A stretch of 64,000 bases of DNA, taken from assembly GCA_934247935.1 (NCBI GenBank), contig CAKQKE010000001.1, forward strand, positions 124,001 through 188,000, read 5' to 3'. Source of the DNA: an uncultured Clostridia bacterium. GTDB lineage: Bacteria > Bacillota > Clostridia > Christensenellales > Borkfalkiaceae. Both the position numbers and the translations under genes were made by a program. A model generated the notes under the pieces. The model worked only from the letters and a program-made list of their open reading frames with translations. It had not been told where the DNA came from and searched no databases. Below are positions 54,034-64,000 of the stretch, in pieces; the stretch's first letter is position 1, and the number at the start of each line of letters is the position of its first letter.

Positions 54034-56021
54034 CTTTATTATTGCCTATCGGCTTATTGGGATTATTAAGTTTAATAATTTTATTAATCATTTATATCAT
54101 CAAGCCGAATTATCAACAAAAAGAAGTTACAAGCACATACGTGTGGAGATTAAGTCTCAAACTTCGTAAAAAAAGATTGCCGACGAGCAAATTAAGGAAT
54201 ATTCTTCTTATTATTTGTCAGGTTTGCGCGCTTATAGCGGGTGCGTTTATTTTGGCGCAGCCCATTATGCCTCACGCGCAAACCAAATATTCAGGTGAAG
54301 CGGTAATTATAATCGATGCCTCTGCAAGTATGAGGACTTATTCCGAAGGCGCAACGCGTTTTGAAAAAGCCATAGATTATGCAAAAGAATGTACCGATAA
54401 AATTTTAAGCAAAGGCGGAGAAGTTTCGGTTATTATTTCCGACGCAACGCCGCATTTTATCGCAAACAGAATAGGTATAGTCGACAGAGACGAATTGTTT
54501 TATCAACTCGACGACATGGTAAGCGATATAGACAACTCTTGTTCTTACGGAGTTACCGACTTAAATCAAGCGATATCCATGTGTGAAGATACCGTGAGAA
54601 GAAATCCCACGACCACGATTTTCCTTTGCACCGATTCCGATTACGGTTACGTTGCCGATGGGGTAGAACTTGTAAACGTGGCTAAATCGTCGGAATTCAA
54701 CGTCGCCATTTTAGACGCCTATACGATTTTTGAAGAAGGTTATTATTCTTTTGTCGTAAAATTGGGTTGTTACGGTCAAATTGCTCAACAAGTTGACCTC
54801 AGCGTCACGATAAACGGGGCAAACGACGGAAAACAAACGCTTTCCGCTCCCGTAGAGTACGGCGGGAAATATAATATAAACGAAAATTCGGAATATACGA
54901 TAATTTTCAGAAACGCCAAAATCGAAGAATCCGACTACGAAAAAGACGCTAAAAATTTATATATCGAAAAAGTGGGAAATTCTGTTACAGGCAATAGAAA
55001 TCTCACTTGCGTGGTTTCTTATACCGACGTACATATAGAAATCGACGTCGACGACAATTTTGCCGAAGATAATTCGTTGGCTATTTACGGCGGTACGAAA
55101 AATCAACTTAAAGTTCAATATGCGACGAACAAAAGAAAAGTGTTTATCACGGGTTTGTTCGGCGTACTCAGAAATCAATACAGCAACAGATGGGATCTCA
55201 GGGTTAAAGAAGTTTTATTGCCTGAAGAACAACCCGCATCAAGCGGTTACGATCTATATATTTTTGAAAACTATTTACCCGAATCGTTGCCGACCGACGG
55301 TGTCGTGTATTTATTGAATCCCCCCCAAATGCCCGACGGCTTAACCGCTGCCAACACGGTGACTTGCCCGGAAATGTATCTTTTGCAAGAGACGAATCAC
55401 GATATTTTGAAGTATACCGATTCAAGTAAAATATTTGTAAGAAAATATACAAAACTTGCAACCTGCGACGAATCGCTTTATAAAATTTTATGGAGCGTAG
55501 ATTCGTCTCCCGTGCTTTTGGTCCGCGAATCCGAAGACGCACAAATCGTGGTATCGCTTTTCGATATAGAGTATTCCAACTTCGTTTTAAGAAGCGATTT
55601 CGTCTATTTCTTCGATAATATATTCGATTATTTTATTCCGTCGACGGTTATAGGAAACATCTTCGAGGTGGGTAAAGCCATCACGGTAAATGCAAGGGGC
55701 AATACGCTTACCGTTACTAATAATTCCGATTATGAAGAGCAGGTTATTACGCAGTTGCCATCGAGTATTTCGTTAAACAAACCCGGCACGTATAAATTTT
55801 CTCAGTCCGAATACATGGGCAGAACGCTTCCCGACGAGTACGTATACGTAAAAGTTCCCGCATCGGAAAGCAACGTGTTTGCTATAGGCAACGATATGAA
55901 AGAGTTGTACAGAGAAAAAATCGACGAAGACAATTTCGACGATTTGCTCGTGTATATTGCGGCAATAATGCTGTTCCTTATGTTTGCAGAGTGGTTTTTG
56001 CAAGCGCACGATAACGCTTAA
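54030..56021 (+). CDS. Membrane VWA-domain protein (BatA-like)
   Basis: A 663-aa membrane protein. Two N-terminal helices (about 4-24 and 58-78) precede a VWA domain with MIDAS DASAS at D96. A large extracytoplasmic part of about 350 residues follows with beta-rich segments, and a last helix near 640-655 (LLVYIAAIMLFLMFAEW). The layout matches the BatA N-terminal module (BatA/aerotolerance family) plus an unknown C-terminal region. Role: likely metal-dependent binding of a partner in the MoxR system. Confidence 0.85.
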   Translation: MTLLLPIGLLGLLSLIILLIIYIIKPNYQQKEVTSTYVWRLSLKLRKKRLPTSKLRNILLIICQVCALIAGAFILAQPIMPHAQTKYSGEAVIIIDASASMRTYSEGATRFEKAIDYAKECTDKILSKGGEVSVIISDATPHFIANRIGIVDRDELFYQLDDMVSDIDNSCSYGVTDLNQAISMCEDTVRRNPTTTIFLCTDSDYGYVADGVELVNVAKSSEFNVAILDAYTIFEEGYYSFVVKLGCYGQIAQQVDLSVTINGANDGKQTLSAPVEYGGKYNINENSEYTIIFRNAKIEESDYEKDAKNLYIEKVGNSVTGNRNLTCVVSYTDVHIEIDVDDNFAEDNSLAIYGGTKNQLKVQYATNKRKVFITGLFGVLRNQYSNRWDLRVKEVLLPEEQPASSGYDLYIFENYLPESLPTDGVVYLLNPPQMPDGLTAANTVTCPEMYLLQETNHDILKYTDSSKIFVRKYTKLATCDESLYKILWSVDSSPVLLVRESEDAQIVVSLFDIEYSNFVLRSDFVYFFDNIFDYFIPSTVIGNIFEVGKAITVNARGNTLTVTNNSDYEEQVITQLPSSISLNKPGTYKFSQSEYMGRTLPDEYVYVKVPASESNVFAIGNDMKELYREKIDEDNFDDLLVYIAAIMLFLMFAEWFLQAHDNA

Positions 56022-56035
56022 GGAGGAAAAAACGT

Positions 56036-58954
56036 ATGACAAAAATAGTATTTTCTTATCCTTTATTGTTATTGCTTTTAATACCCGCCATCGGTCTGGC
56101 GTTTATACCTTATTTCAAAATAGCAAAAAAATTCAGAAAAAACAGAAATCGTATTACTTCGTTGGTTCTTCACTGTGTGGGTATACTTTGCGTTACGCTC
56201 GCTTTAAGCGGGATGAGGATTGTAAACAGTAAACCCAACACGGCAAACGAATTAATGATTCTCGTCGACGTTTCCGCAACGCAAGAGCAAAGTGCCGACG
56301 CGCGCGAAGGTTATATTTTAGACCTGTTGGACGCATGCGAAAAGAATAATTTCACGGTGGGCGTTATCACGTTCGGTTATGACCAGGTGTACGCCGTGCC
56401 GTTGACCACGGACGTCGGTTCGGTATACAAAACTTACACTTCGGCTGAATTGCCCGACATAAGCGCAACTGACTACGAAGGAGCGTTCAATTTCGCGCTC
56501 GACAAATTCAATCATCCCGAAACGAGTAAAATAATTCTTATTACCGACGGAAAAGAGACCGACGGCAACGTTACGTCTTCTTTGATAGGCAAATACGTTT
56601 CTCAAGGAATTCAAATCGATACGGTTTACGTTTCTTCGGAATATACAAACCCCGAAGTTCAATTAGTAAGTGTAGAAACGCCCGATTATTATGTAAAAGC
56701 AGGCACTGAATGTTCGCTTAGGTTGAACGTTTTGGCAAAAGCGGACGGATATGTAAAAATATACATGAAAGACAACGATGTACTTGTCTCGTTCGGCGAA
56801 GAGGGGGCGACCGTCGGATATTACGAAACGGCTGTGGAAAATGGCGTACACCCGGTTTATTTACCGCACGTATTCGACAAAGAAGGTTTGCACTCGTTAA
56901 AATTTGAAATCGAAGTCGTCAAAAACGACAATTTCGACGATACCATAAAAGAAAACAACGTATACAATTCTTACGTATATATACAATCCTTTAAAAAGTT
57001 GATGGTTATCGAGAAGTATGAAAACGAGTCGACAGAACTTGTTAAATTGCTTCAGGACAAAGAAACGCTCGGCGAAGACGGTATATACGACGTAAGCGTA
57101 TACAACCTCACTACCGATACTGTTGCTCATTATCCCGTCGCAGGGGAAAAGGAAGAGGGAAAAGTTCCCGAAACAATCGACGATTTCAGGGCTTATTACC
57201 AAATTATTTTAAACAACGTTTCAAATTCCGACCTTACAGACAGAGAAAAACCCATCGACGATTTGATTTATAATTACGTTTATCAATACGGCGGCGGCGT
57301 CTTGACGGTCGGCGGAAACGACCCCGTCACAGGTAACGAACATATGTACAACAGGTCCGATTTATACGGTTCTAAATATCAACAGATGCTCCCCGTAGAA
57401 GCGGTAAAATATACGCCGCCTCTCGGTGTGTATATCATTGTCGATACGTCCGGTTCAATGACTATGGATAGTGCTATGATAAGCGGCGAATTGCCTTTGC
57501 ACTGGGCTAAAGTTGCGGCGGCGGCTTGTTTAAACGCGCTTACCGAAAGAGATTATATCGGTATTATGACTCTTGGCTCTAAGTATTCGGATATACTTCC
57601 GTTGACTCCGAGGACGAGAGAAGAAGAAATAAAAAGCGCAATCGAAAGTATTAAAGAGGCAAACAGCGGAACGATATTTACCGATTCGTTAATGCACGCG
57701 GCCGAACAATTAAGGGCGGCGCAAGTAGAAAAACGTCACATCATTCTGGTCTCTGACGGAGAAATCGGCGATGAAGAAGAGGCCAGTTGCGCGGCTATGG
57801 CAAAATTGTTTTACGAACAAGACAATCTGACTGTTTCCGCAGTCGTTATCGGCAGTGCCGAAAAGGCAAACATGGTCGACATAGTTACCGCAACGAGAAA
57901 GGAAGGCTGGGACGTCACTCAGGAGGGCGGCGGATATTATCAATTCGACAGCAACAATATTACCGACGTTGCCGAAAAGATGATTAAAGATTTAAGCGTT
58001 CCCGAAATTAAATCTATAAATTACGAAAAGTTTAATCCTACCGTTTCAAACAGAATTTCTCAAGTCGTACAAGGGCTTGAAATGCAAGGAAACAGATTGA
58101 CCGTAACCCTCGGCGGATATTACGGCACTAAAATCAAACAAGAAGTTAAAGACGGCGACGGTCTGATTCTGACGGGTAGTTCTTTAGTCCCCATATACGC
58201 AAGGTGGAAGTTCGGTAACGGAAACGTCGGCAGTTTTATGTGCGATTTAAAGAATTCCGAATGGTCGAAAGATTTGTTTACTTCGGCTATGGGGAAACAA
58301 CTTGTGTACAACATAATCGATAACTTAATGCCGATTTCCGATATTACGCCAAAAGAAATATCGGTAGATATCACAAGTAAAAACTACGGTAATCACCTGA
58401 CGAGGTACGGCGCATTAAACAGCGGCGAAACGATTAAAGGGACTATAATTACGCCTGACAAAAAAGAATTGTCGATGAATGTTCTCGGCGAGATTGCCGG
58501 TTGCAAAATCACACGCGCGTTGAGCGAGGCAAACAAGTTCAGTATTTGCGAGTTTACCACGACAAAAAGCGGAATTTATACGATTGTTTTGCAAAAACTC
58601 GATGACGGCGGCAACGTATTGGCCGAAATGACCGACTATTTAGAGTTTTCTTATTCAAAAGAATACGATTTGACGGATGATAGAACCGAGCAGGATTTAA
58701 TCGATAACCTGAAATCTATTTCAAAAGCGGGCAAAGGTATTTTCGTCGAAAACGTCAACGATTTGTTTATAAATATAAAAACGACGATCGACAAGGTATT
58801 CGATTGCAGGTGGTTGCTTATAATTTCGGCTATGATTATTTTCTTGGCGGATATAGCGGTGCGTAAATTTAAATTTAAATGGTTGCACGAAATTATTCGC
58901 AGTAAAAAAGCCGACGGGAAAGAAATGAAAGGAGGCGCAAATGAAAACAGGTAA
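56036..58954 (+). CDS. Large membrane protein with two VWA-like domains
   Basis: A 972-aa protein. Two N-terminal helices, then a first VWA-like domain (D78 in VDVSATQ; Thr/Gln replaces the final Ser), a middle region, a second VWA domain with a canonical MIDAS DTSGSM at D470, further beta-rich domains and a final helix (about 920-940) with a basic tail. The middle resembles the glutamine-amidotransferase-like regions of Firmicutes VWA membrane proteins (VLTVGGNDPVTG), although I see no catalytic Cys there. The AAGGAGG site precedes its ATG, and the next gene overlaps its end by 14 bases. Confidence 0.82.
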   Translation: MTKIVFSYPLLLLLLIPAIGLAFIPYFKIAKKFRKNRNRITSLVLHCVGILCVTLALSGMRIVNSKPNTANELMILVDVSATQEQSADAREGYILDLLDACEKNNFTVGVITFGYDQVYAVPLTTDVGSVYKTYTSAELPDISATDYEGAFNFALDKFNHPETSKIILITDGKETDGNVTSSLIGKYVSQGIQIDTVYVSSEYTNPEVQLVSVETPDYYVKAGTECSLRLNVLAKADGYVKIYMKDNDVLVSFGEEGATVGYYETAVENGVHPVYLPHVFDKEGLHSLKFEIEVVKNDNFDDTIKENNVYNSYVYIQSFKKLMVIEKYENESTELVKLLQDKETLGEDGIYDVSVYNLTTDTVAHYPVAGEKEEGKVPETIDDFRAYYQIILNNVSNSDLTDREKPIDDLIYNYVYQYGGGVLTVGGNDPVTGNEHMYNRSDLYGSKYQQMLPVEAVKYTPPLGVYIIVDTSGSMTMDSAMISGELPLHWAKVAAAACLNALTERDYIGIMTLGSKYSDILPLTPRTREEEIKSAIESIKEANSGTIFTDSLMHAAEQLRAAQVEKRHIILVSDGEIGDEEEASCAAMAKLFYEQDNLTVSAVVIGSAEKANMVDIVTATRKEGWDVTQEGGGYYQFDSNNITDVAEKMIKDLSVPEIKSINYEKFNPTVSNRISQVVQGLEMQGNRLTVTLGGYYGTKIKQEVKDGDGLILTGSSLVPIYARWKFGNGNVGSFMCDLKNSEWSKDLFTSAMGKQLVYNIIDNLMPISDITPKEISVDITSKNYGNHLTRYGALNSGETIKGTIITPDKKELSMNVLGEIAGCKITRALSEANKFSICEFTTTKSGIYTIVLQKLDDGGNVLAEMTDYLEFSYSKEYDLTDDRTEQDLIDNLKSISKAGKGIFVENVNDLFINIKTTIDKVFDCRWLLIISAMIIFLADIAVRKFKFKWLHEIIRSKKADGKEMKGGANENR

Positions 58955-61952
58955 ATTAATATTGACTATATCTGCAGTGTTGTTTGTACTGTGCGCATTG
59001 CTGCCTTTAACCGCATGCGAAAGTTTACCTCCGCTTGACAGTCCCACCGAATTTGTCGTTGACGACAACTACAACATTACGTGGATGAGCGTGGATTATG
59101 CGCGCGGATACGAACTTAACATAACGAACAATATTACTGGCGCGTCGCAAAACGCTACGGCAAGGCGTGCCGCGATATCGCTTGCTTACCTTGAAGAGGG
59201 CGATTACGACATACAAATCAAAGCGAAAGGCGATGGCAAAAAGTACTCCGATTCCAAGTGGTCAAATGCTATATATTTCCAAAAATCGGACGAAGCGGGC
59301 TGTATTTATAAATTAATAGGTAACGGTTCGGAATATCAACTTTCTTCGGTCAGTCCCACGCTTGAATCGATTGTTTTGCAAGATTCTTACAGGGGCAAAC
59401 CCGTCACGCAAATAGGAGAAGGCGCATTCAGAAGGGCGTCTAAAATAGAAGAAGTCGTTGTGGGTAAATACGTGGTCGAAATAGGCAGTATGGCGTTTTT
59501 CAACTGTGGTTATCTCACAAAAATCGAATTGCCCGACACAATTGAAACGATAGGCGAAGCGGCTTTTCAGGCTTGCAAACTCCTGACGGAATTTACGTTT
59601 CCCTCAAAGGTGAAGACTGCAAGTAAAAGCATGTTTGCTTATTGCAGAGAATTGACTACTATAAATTTCAACAACGTTACCGCAATAGACGAACTTGCAT
59701 TTTCGGGTTGTTCGGCGTTGACTTCGCTTGAATTGTCCGACAAAATCATTACGGTCGGTAAGGGTGCGTTCAGAGATTGCACCGCTCTCGAAACGGTAAA
59801 GTTGGGCGGAAATCTTAAATATGTGGCTATACAGGCTTTTTCCGATTGCAGTTCTCTTTCAAAAGTTATTTTCAGCGACAGCGGCAATTTTAAACAAATA
59901 GGAGACAGTGCGTTCAGAAATTGCACGGCATTGACTTCCGTCACATTAAACGACGGCGTCGAATACGTCGGAAATTACGCATTTTACGACTGCAGTCAAC
60001 TTGCGACAATCAATATTCCGGACAGCGTTACGACGGTAGGTTATACCGCATTCAAAGGGACTAAAATATACAACAACGCCAAAGAAGCGGACGAAATGTT
60101 CGTTTATATCGATAAATGGCTTGTAGATGTTTTATACAGCGATACAAAACCAATAAATATTTTGACGGCAGACGGCAAAACTTCTTCAACCGAAGAAGAA
60201 AACGTTTACGAAATTCAAAGCGGAATAGTCGGTATTGCCGATTCGCTATTTAAAAACTGTAAAACATTAACGGAAGTAACGGTTCCTAAAAGCATATTGT
60301 ATATCGGTAATTATACTTTTGCCAATTGTAGTACGTTATGGAGATTCAATTCTCAAGGCACGTCTTTAAAGATTATCGGCGTGGGTGCGTTTTCAAACGA
60401 TACGAAATTGAGTTCGGTGCTCATAGCAAACAGCAGACCCGCAAACGATAAGTTGGAAGTAATTGAAGATTATGCTTTTTACGGTTGCACAAGCCTTAAT
60501 TTCGGTACTGGCTCAACCGCTATGAGATTTATTCCCGCATCTGTTAAACGTATCGGAATGTATGCGTTCAAAAATGCCGGTTTTTATAAAAATCCTGATG
60601 AATACGGAGTGATATATGCGGACGACTGGGTAGTCGGTTGCATGGGACAATATACCGCAACTAAAGATGGTTGGGTTGCTCCCGATCAAGAATATCGAGT
60701 TAACGACATTACGCTTAAAGAAGGAACGAGAGGAATTGCCGACTATGCATTTTCTTATTGTTTCAGTTTAACTAATTTGTCTAATACTCAATCCGCGAGA
60801 TACCTTGGCATAGGTTCGTTTTACTATTGCACTCAGTTATCAAATTATTCTTTCAACTCCGACATAACGGAAATCCCCGATTTCGCATTCTATGAGTGCC
60901 AAAGTTTAATGCTCAGCGGTCTTCCGAGAAGACTTACGTCCATAGGCAGGTCGGCATTTTACGATTGCAAGCAAGTTTCTTCGATAGAACTTCCTGAAAA
61001 CGTGCAAAAAATAGGCACATTTGCGTTTTATAGTTGCTCAAATTTAAAAGATGTAACGTTAAACGAGGTAATTACCGAAATTAATCCTTATACTTTTTAT
61101 AAGTGCAGTAAACTTGAAGGTATAATCATTCCGTCAAACGTAAAAACCATAGGAGCAAGCGCGTTCAGCGGTTGTACAAATTTAAAAAACGTTGAGTTTG
61201 AAGAGGGCGTCGAAACTATAGGGGCGTTTGCTTTTAAAGAAAACTTAGGCTTGACGCAAGTTAAGTTTGCCGATTCGATAAAAACCATAGACAAATACGC
61301 ATTCTATAATTGCTTAAATATTACAGATATCGATTTTGCAAACGTCGAGACAATAAGCGATTACGCTTTTGCCAATACAAGACATTTGAAGAGTATAGTT
61401 TTGCCCGCAACGCTTAAAAACGTCGGGACGGCGGCTTTCTTGTATTCCGGCGAAAATGCGGTTTTGATTAAAAAAGGTGAAATTAAAGAAGTTACCAGAA
61501 CGGACGAAGAAGGCAGCGAATATAAAGATAAGGAAGTTATATTACCGGTATATTCGGGTATGGAATCGATAATTATAAGCGGAGACGTAACAAAAATAAA
61601 CGAACACGCCTTTTACGGTTTCTATTTTGCGACTTTCTATTTTGAATGTCAGAATAAAAACGACGTATGGGGCAGAGGTTGGAACTCGTCTTACAGACCC
61701 GTCGTCTGGGGCGTAACCCTTTCCGAAGATAAATCTTACGTGGTATCGATAAACGTAACAAAAGACACGTTTATTTATCAAGAAGCGTTAAACGTTAAAT
61801 TTGCACCCGCAAGAAAAGGTTATAAATGTGTCGGTTGGACGACGAAACTCGGTAGTAATGAAGTTGAGTATACGGTAGAAAACGTATACACCGCGCCCGT
61901 AGGTTCGGTCGTGTATGCGATTTATGTTGAAGATACTCAATCACAAGAATAA
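58941..61952 (+). CDS. BspA-type LRR lipoprotein
   Basis: A 1,003-aa lipoprotein translated from inside the end of the VWA gene, with AAAGGAGG as ribosome site. The lipobox is LTAC, lipid on C26. Residues 35-115 form a fibronectin-like segment; residues 120-900 are BspA/LRR_5 repeats (I.IPDSVTTVG..AF) interrupted by two longer spacers near 380-420 and 540-600; the last 90 residues include an InlB-like repeat (RKGYKCVGW). It shares architecture with the 3,306-aa protein at 40755, so both probably act at the same surface. Confidence 0.9.
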   Translation: MKTGKLILTISAVLFVLCALLPLTACESLPPLDSPTEFVVDDNYNITWMSVDYARGYELNITNNITGASQNATARRAAISLAYLEEGDYDIQIKAKGDGKKYSDSKWSNAIYFQKSDEAGCIYKLIGNGSEYQLSSVSPTLESIVLQDSYRGKPVTQIGEGAFRRASKIEEVVVGKYVVEIGSMAFFNCGYLTKIELPDTIETIGEAAFQACKLLTEFTFPSKVKTASKSMFAYCRELTTINFNNVTAIDELAFSGCSALTSLELSDKIITVGKGAFRDCTALETVKLGGNLKYVAIQAFSDCSSLSKVIFSDSGNFKQIGDSAFRNCTALTSVTLNDGVEYVGNYAFYDCSQLATINIPDSVTTVGYTAFKGTKIYNNAKEADEMFVYIDKWLVDVLYSDTKPINILTADGKTSSTEEENVYEIQSGIVGIADSLFKNCKTLTEVTVPKSILYIGNYTFANCSTLWRFNSQGTSLKIIGVGAFSNDTKLSSVLIANSRPANDKLEVIEDYAFYGCTSLNFGTGSTAMRFIPASVKRIGMYAFKNAGFYKNPDEYGVIYADDWVVGCMGQYTATKDGWVAPDQEYRVNDITLKEGTRGIADYAFSYCFSLTNLSNTQSARYLGIGSFYYCTQLSNYSFNSDITEIPDFAFYECQSLMLSGLPRRLTSIGRSAFYDCKQVSSIELPENVQKIGTFAFYSCSNLKDVTLNEVITEINPYTFYKCSKLEGIIIPSNVKTIGASAFSGCTNLKNVEFEEGVETIGAFAFKENLGLTQVKFADSIKTIDKYAFYNCLNITDIDFANVETISDYAFANTRHLKSIVLPATLKNVGTAAFLYSGENAVLIKKGEIKEVTRTDEEGSEYKDKEVILPVYSGMESIIISGDVTKINEHAFYGFYFATFYFECQNKNDVWGRGWNSSYRPVVWGVTLSEDKSYVVSINVTKDTFIYQEALNVKFAPARKGYKCVGWTTKLGSNEVEYTVENVYTAPVGSVVYAIYVEDTQSQE

Positions 61953-61974
61953 ATAAACTGTAGGAGAAGACAAA

Positions 61975-64000
61975 ATGAAGAAAAGATTAGTTATAATACT
62001 TTCATTGGTATTTTGCCTTGCTTTGACTGCGTTTGTTTCATGCTCGAAGACAAAATCTTACACTGTAAGTTTTGTCACGAACTGCGAAATGCAAGTAAAA
62101 AAAGCAACGGTTGGCGACGGCAAAGAATATACTTTGCCTCAGGCACCGGATAGAGGCGACGGTTGGGAGTTTCAAGGTTGGTATGCCGATAAAGAATTCA
62201 GCGGCAGCCCGGTTACTTCGGTAAAAGTAACCAAAAGCCTTACTTTCTATGCTAAATGGGAGCCACTTTACAACCTTACGCTCGATTTAAACGGCGGTAC
62301 TATGGACGGCTCGACGTCATTTTATTTGAAAGAGGGTGCGGACGTAAATTCTGTATTAGATGGCAAAACACCTTCTAAAGCGGGTCACGAATTCGGTGCG
62401 TGGTTAAACGGAAATTCCGAATTGAGCGCAAATTACAAAATGCCCGCCGAAAACGTAAATCTTACCGCTAAATACAAAGTCGGTTACACTCTCGAGGTCT
62501 ACAAACAAAACGAAACTCTCGACGGATACGACCGCCAAACGTTGACTTTATTCGATTACGCAACGGCTGATTTCACGGTTAATTACACAATCGAAGGTTT
62601 TGTTTTGGCTGAAAACGACGATGCGGTATTAAGCGGAGAGTTAAAGGAAAATCCCGCTCAGGGCGAAAACGTATTTGTTGCTTATTTCAATAGAATTAAA
62701 TACAGCGTACAACTTAATTCCAATTATCCCGACGGTACAAAAGAAAATACGACTCAGACTTACGAGTGGTATTACGGAATTAAGTACAATCTTCGTCACG
62801 ACGTATTTGCTTGCGGCGGTTACTTCTTTGCCGGTTGGACGGCAAAAGATTCCGAGGGAGTAGATTATCCCATGGATTATATCGATACGTTGCTGTATAA
62901 CAGTACCGAAACTTACGAAGGTATCGATTATTATGCAACTTGCGATATTACGCTTTACGCTTGCTGGATGAAGGGTTATACCGACTTATTCGGCGGCATC
63001 GATACTATTTTGGTGTTTGAAAACAAGCCCAGGACGGTTTATCTTGCAAGAGGCGGCAAGTATTTTAAAGGAGATTACACTCCTTCCAATAAAGAGTTTT
63101 ATTTCATAAACGCTTCTTCCGATGAGACGATACTCGAAGGTAAACTCCTCGAAAACAACGTTTTCTGTTACAGAAATGAAAACAGAGAAGGTGTCAATGC
63201 GTATTATTACAGCGTAAAAGACGGTTTAAACAAAAAAGTTCTTATAAAATTCGGCTCTTACAACGACCTCGAGTATAGAATTACCGACGACAACGGCGAT
63301 ACCGACGTTTCTAAAGGAACTTACACAATACTGGACGATTCGTCGTTTGCGGTCACATTTACCGACGGAACGAAAAAAGACTCGACTCTTACGTTTATGT
63401 TGAATCAGCTGTCCAACGGAAACAGCGCGGTAAGAATCTTTATTGAACGTAACGATGAAGAATACGCTTTGGGTAAACTGGTTCGTTTCGCGATATTGGA
63501 AAATAAAGATCACAACTATGACCTCAGTTGGTACAACGACCCGTATTACACTTTGACGTTAAGCGGATACGGCATGGGTGTATTCTATAACGGAGCAACC
63601 GCAGTCAACTGTTATTACGTTTACGATGAAGAAGTTGAAGCATATAAACTCACCGACACGAAGGGTAATGCAATCGGTTATGCCAAGTACATGAATCTGT
63701 ACGATACAAAAGGCTACATGTTCTATTCTTCCGATTTTAACAATACGTTTGCCGATTCAAACGGCGGCACGTTAAAACTCGACGGCGTAATGAACGCGGA
63801 ATACAACACCGAAGACGAAATAGTAAGAGGTTATTACACGCTTGCAAGTTCTTATCTCGGCGGGTATTTGGTTACTATCAAAACCGACGGCAGCGTTTAT
63901 AAATTTATCGTAAACGTCGAAACCGAAGGCGAGGGAGAAACCCAAACCAAGAAGTACGTTATGGAGACGAGGTTGCCCGGTTATACCGAATATGGTTATT
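61975..64000 (+). CDS. InlB-repeat lipoprotein, 3' end outside window
   Basis: ATG 61975 follows AGGAGA; the frame stays open for 675 codons to the window end. The signal peptide ends with FVSC, lipid on C23. InlB-type repeats stand at about 31-100 (EFQGWYADKEF) and 103-165 (LTLDLNGGTMDG), with a weaker one near 240-335. The remainder (340-675) is beta-rich, with many Y, G, D and N and no recognised domain. Last visible member of the MoxR/VWA operon, 22 bases after the LRR lipoprotein. Confidence 0.85.
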   Translation, partial: MKKRLVIILSLVFCLALTAFVSCSKTKSYTVSFVTNCEMQVKKATVGDGKEYTLPQAPDRGDGWEFQGWYADKEFSGSPVTSVKVTKSLTFYAKWEPLYNLTLDLNGGTMDGSTSFYLKEGADVNSVLDGKTPSKAGHEFGAWLNGNSELSANYKMPAENVNLTAKYKVGYTLEVYKQNETLDGYDRQTLTLFDYATADFTVNYTIEGFVLAENDDAVLSGELKENPAQGENVFVAYFNRIKYSVQLNSNYPDGTKENTTQTYEWYYGIKYNLRHDVFACGGYFFAGWTAKDSEGVDYPMDYIDTLLYNSTETYEGIDYYATCDITLYACWMKGYTDLFGGIDTILVFENKPRTVYLARGGKYFKGDYTPSNKEFYFINASSDETILEGKLLENNVFCYRNENREGVNAYYYSVKDGLNKKVLIKFGSYNDLEYRITDDNGDTDVSKGTYTILDDSSFAVTFTDGTKKDSTLTFMLNQLSNGNSAVRIFIERNDEEYALGKLVRFAILENKDHNYDLSWYNDPYYTLTLSGYGMGVFYNGATAVNCYYVYDEEVEAYKLTDTKGNAIGYAKYMNLYDTKGYMFYSSDFNNTFADSNGGTLKLDGVMNAEYNTEDEIVRGYYTLASSYLGGYLVTIKTDGSVYKFIVNVETEGEGETQTKKYVMETRLPGYTEYGY

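Overview
The window reads as chromosomal DNA from a low-to-moderate GC, Gram-positive-type anaerobe of the class Clostridia. The evidence is the set of Firmicutes-style gene clusters (secD-secF, recJ-rel-MBL-hemZ, rpsO/pnp, lon-ysxC, tig-clpP-clpX), an archaeal-type ProRS, strong AGGAGG ribosome sites, near-consensus sigma-A promoters, and large secreted InlB/BspA-type repeat proteins. An uncultured gut lineage such as Christensenellales is my inference, not something the sequence proves. The standard genetic code fits throughout.

Region 1 (1-24,000) is mostly housekeeping. It has the tail of a TIGR04086 membrane protein, SecDF, RecJ, a bifunctional (p)ppGpp synthetase/hydrolase, an MBL-fold hydrolase, HemZ, ribosomal protein S15, PNPase, an AlkD-like repair protein, an ABC exporter pair, a ROK kinase, a decayed minus-strand XRE gene, an SDR oxidoreductase facing lon-ysxC, a feoAB pair and an RluA-family pseudouridine synthase. 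Several intergenic spaces hold clear control signals: a palindrome on the alkD-like promoter, back-to-back promoters and a long hairpin ahead of lon, and a hairpin ahead of rpsO.

Region 2 (24,000-30,700) carries a compact regulatory switch: a 65-aa XRE repressor gene divergent from a small membrane protein gene, with three copies of a 14-bp operator between them. A possible attenuator follows, then a 1,124-aa secreted, membrane-anchored repeat protein and rqcH. Region 3 (30,700-39,500) returns to housekeeping: tig, clpP, clpX, proS, a CPBP membrane protease-like protein, a membrane protein, mnmE and tRNA-Ser(GGA). After the tRNA comes about 1.25 kb without a gene, containing inverted and direct repeats related to the tRNA 3' end and its terminator.

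Region 4 (40,500-64,000) is the most distinctive part. A 3,306-aa BspA-type leucine-rich-repeat lipoprotein has its own consensus promoter. It is followed by a seven-gene, tightly spaced operon: a membrane protein with an InlB-like domain, a MoxR AAA+ ATPase, a DUF58 protein, two membrane VWA proteins, a second LRR lipoprotein, and a third InlB-repeat lipoprotein that runs off the window. The operon suggests that the MoxR/VWA chaperone-like machinery works on, or together with, the secreted repeat lipoproteins at the cell surface. That link is inferred from gene order only.
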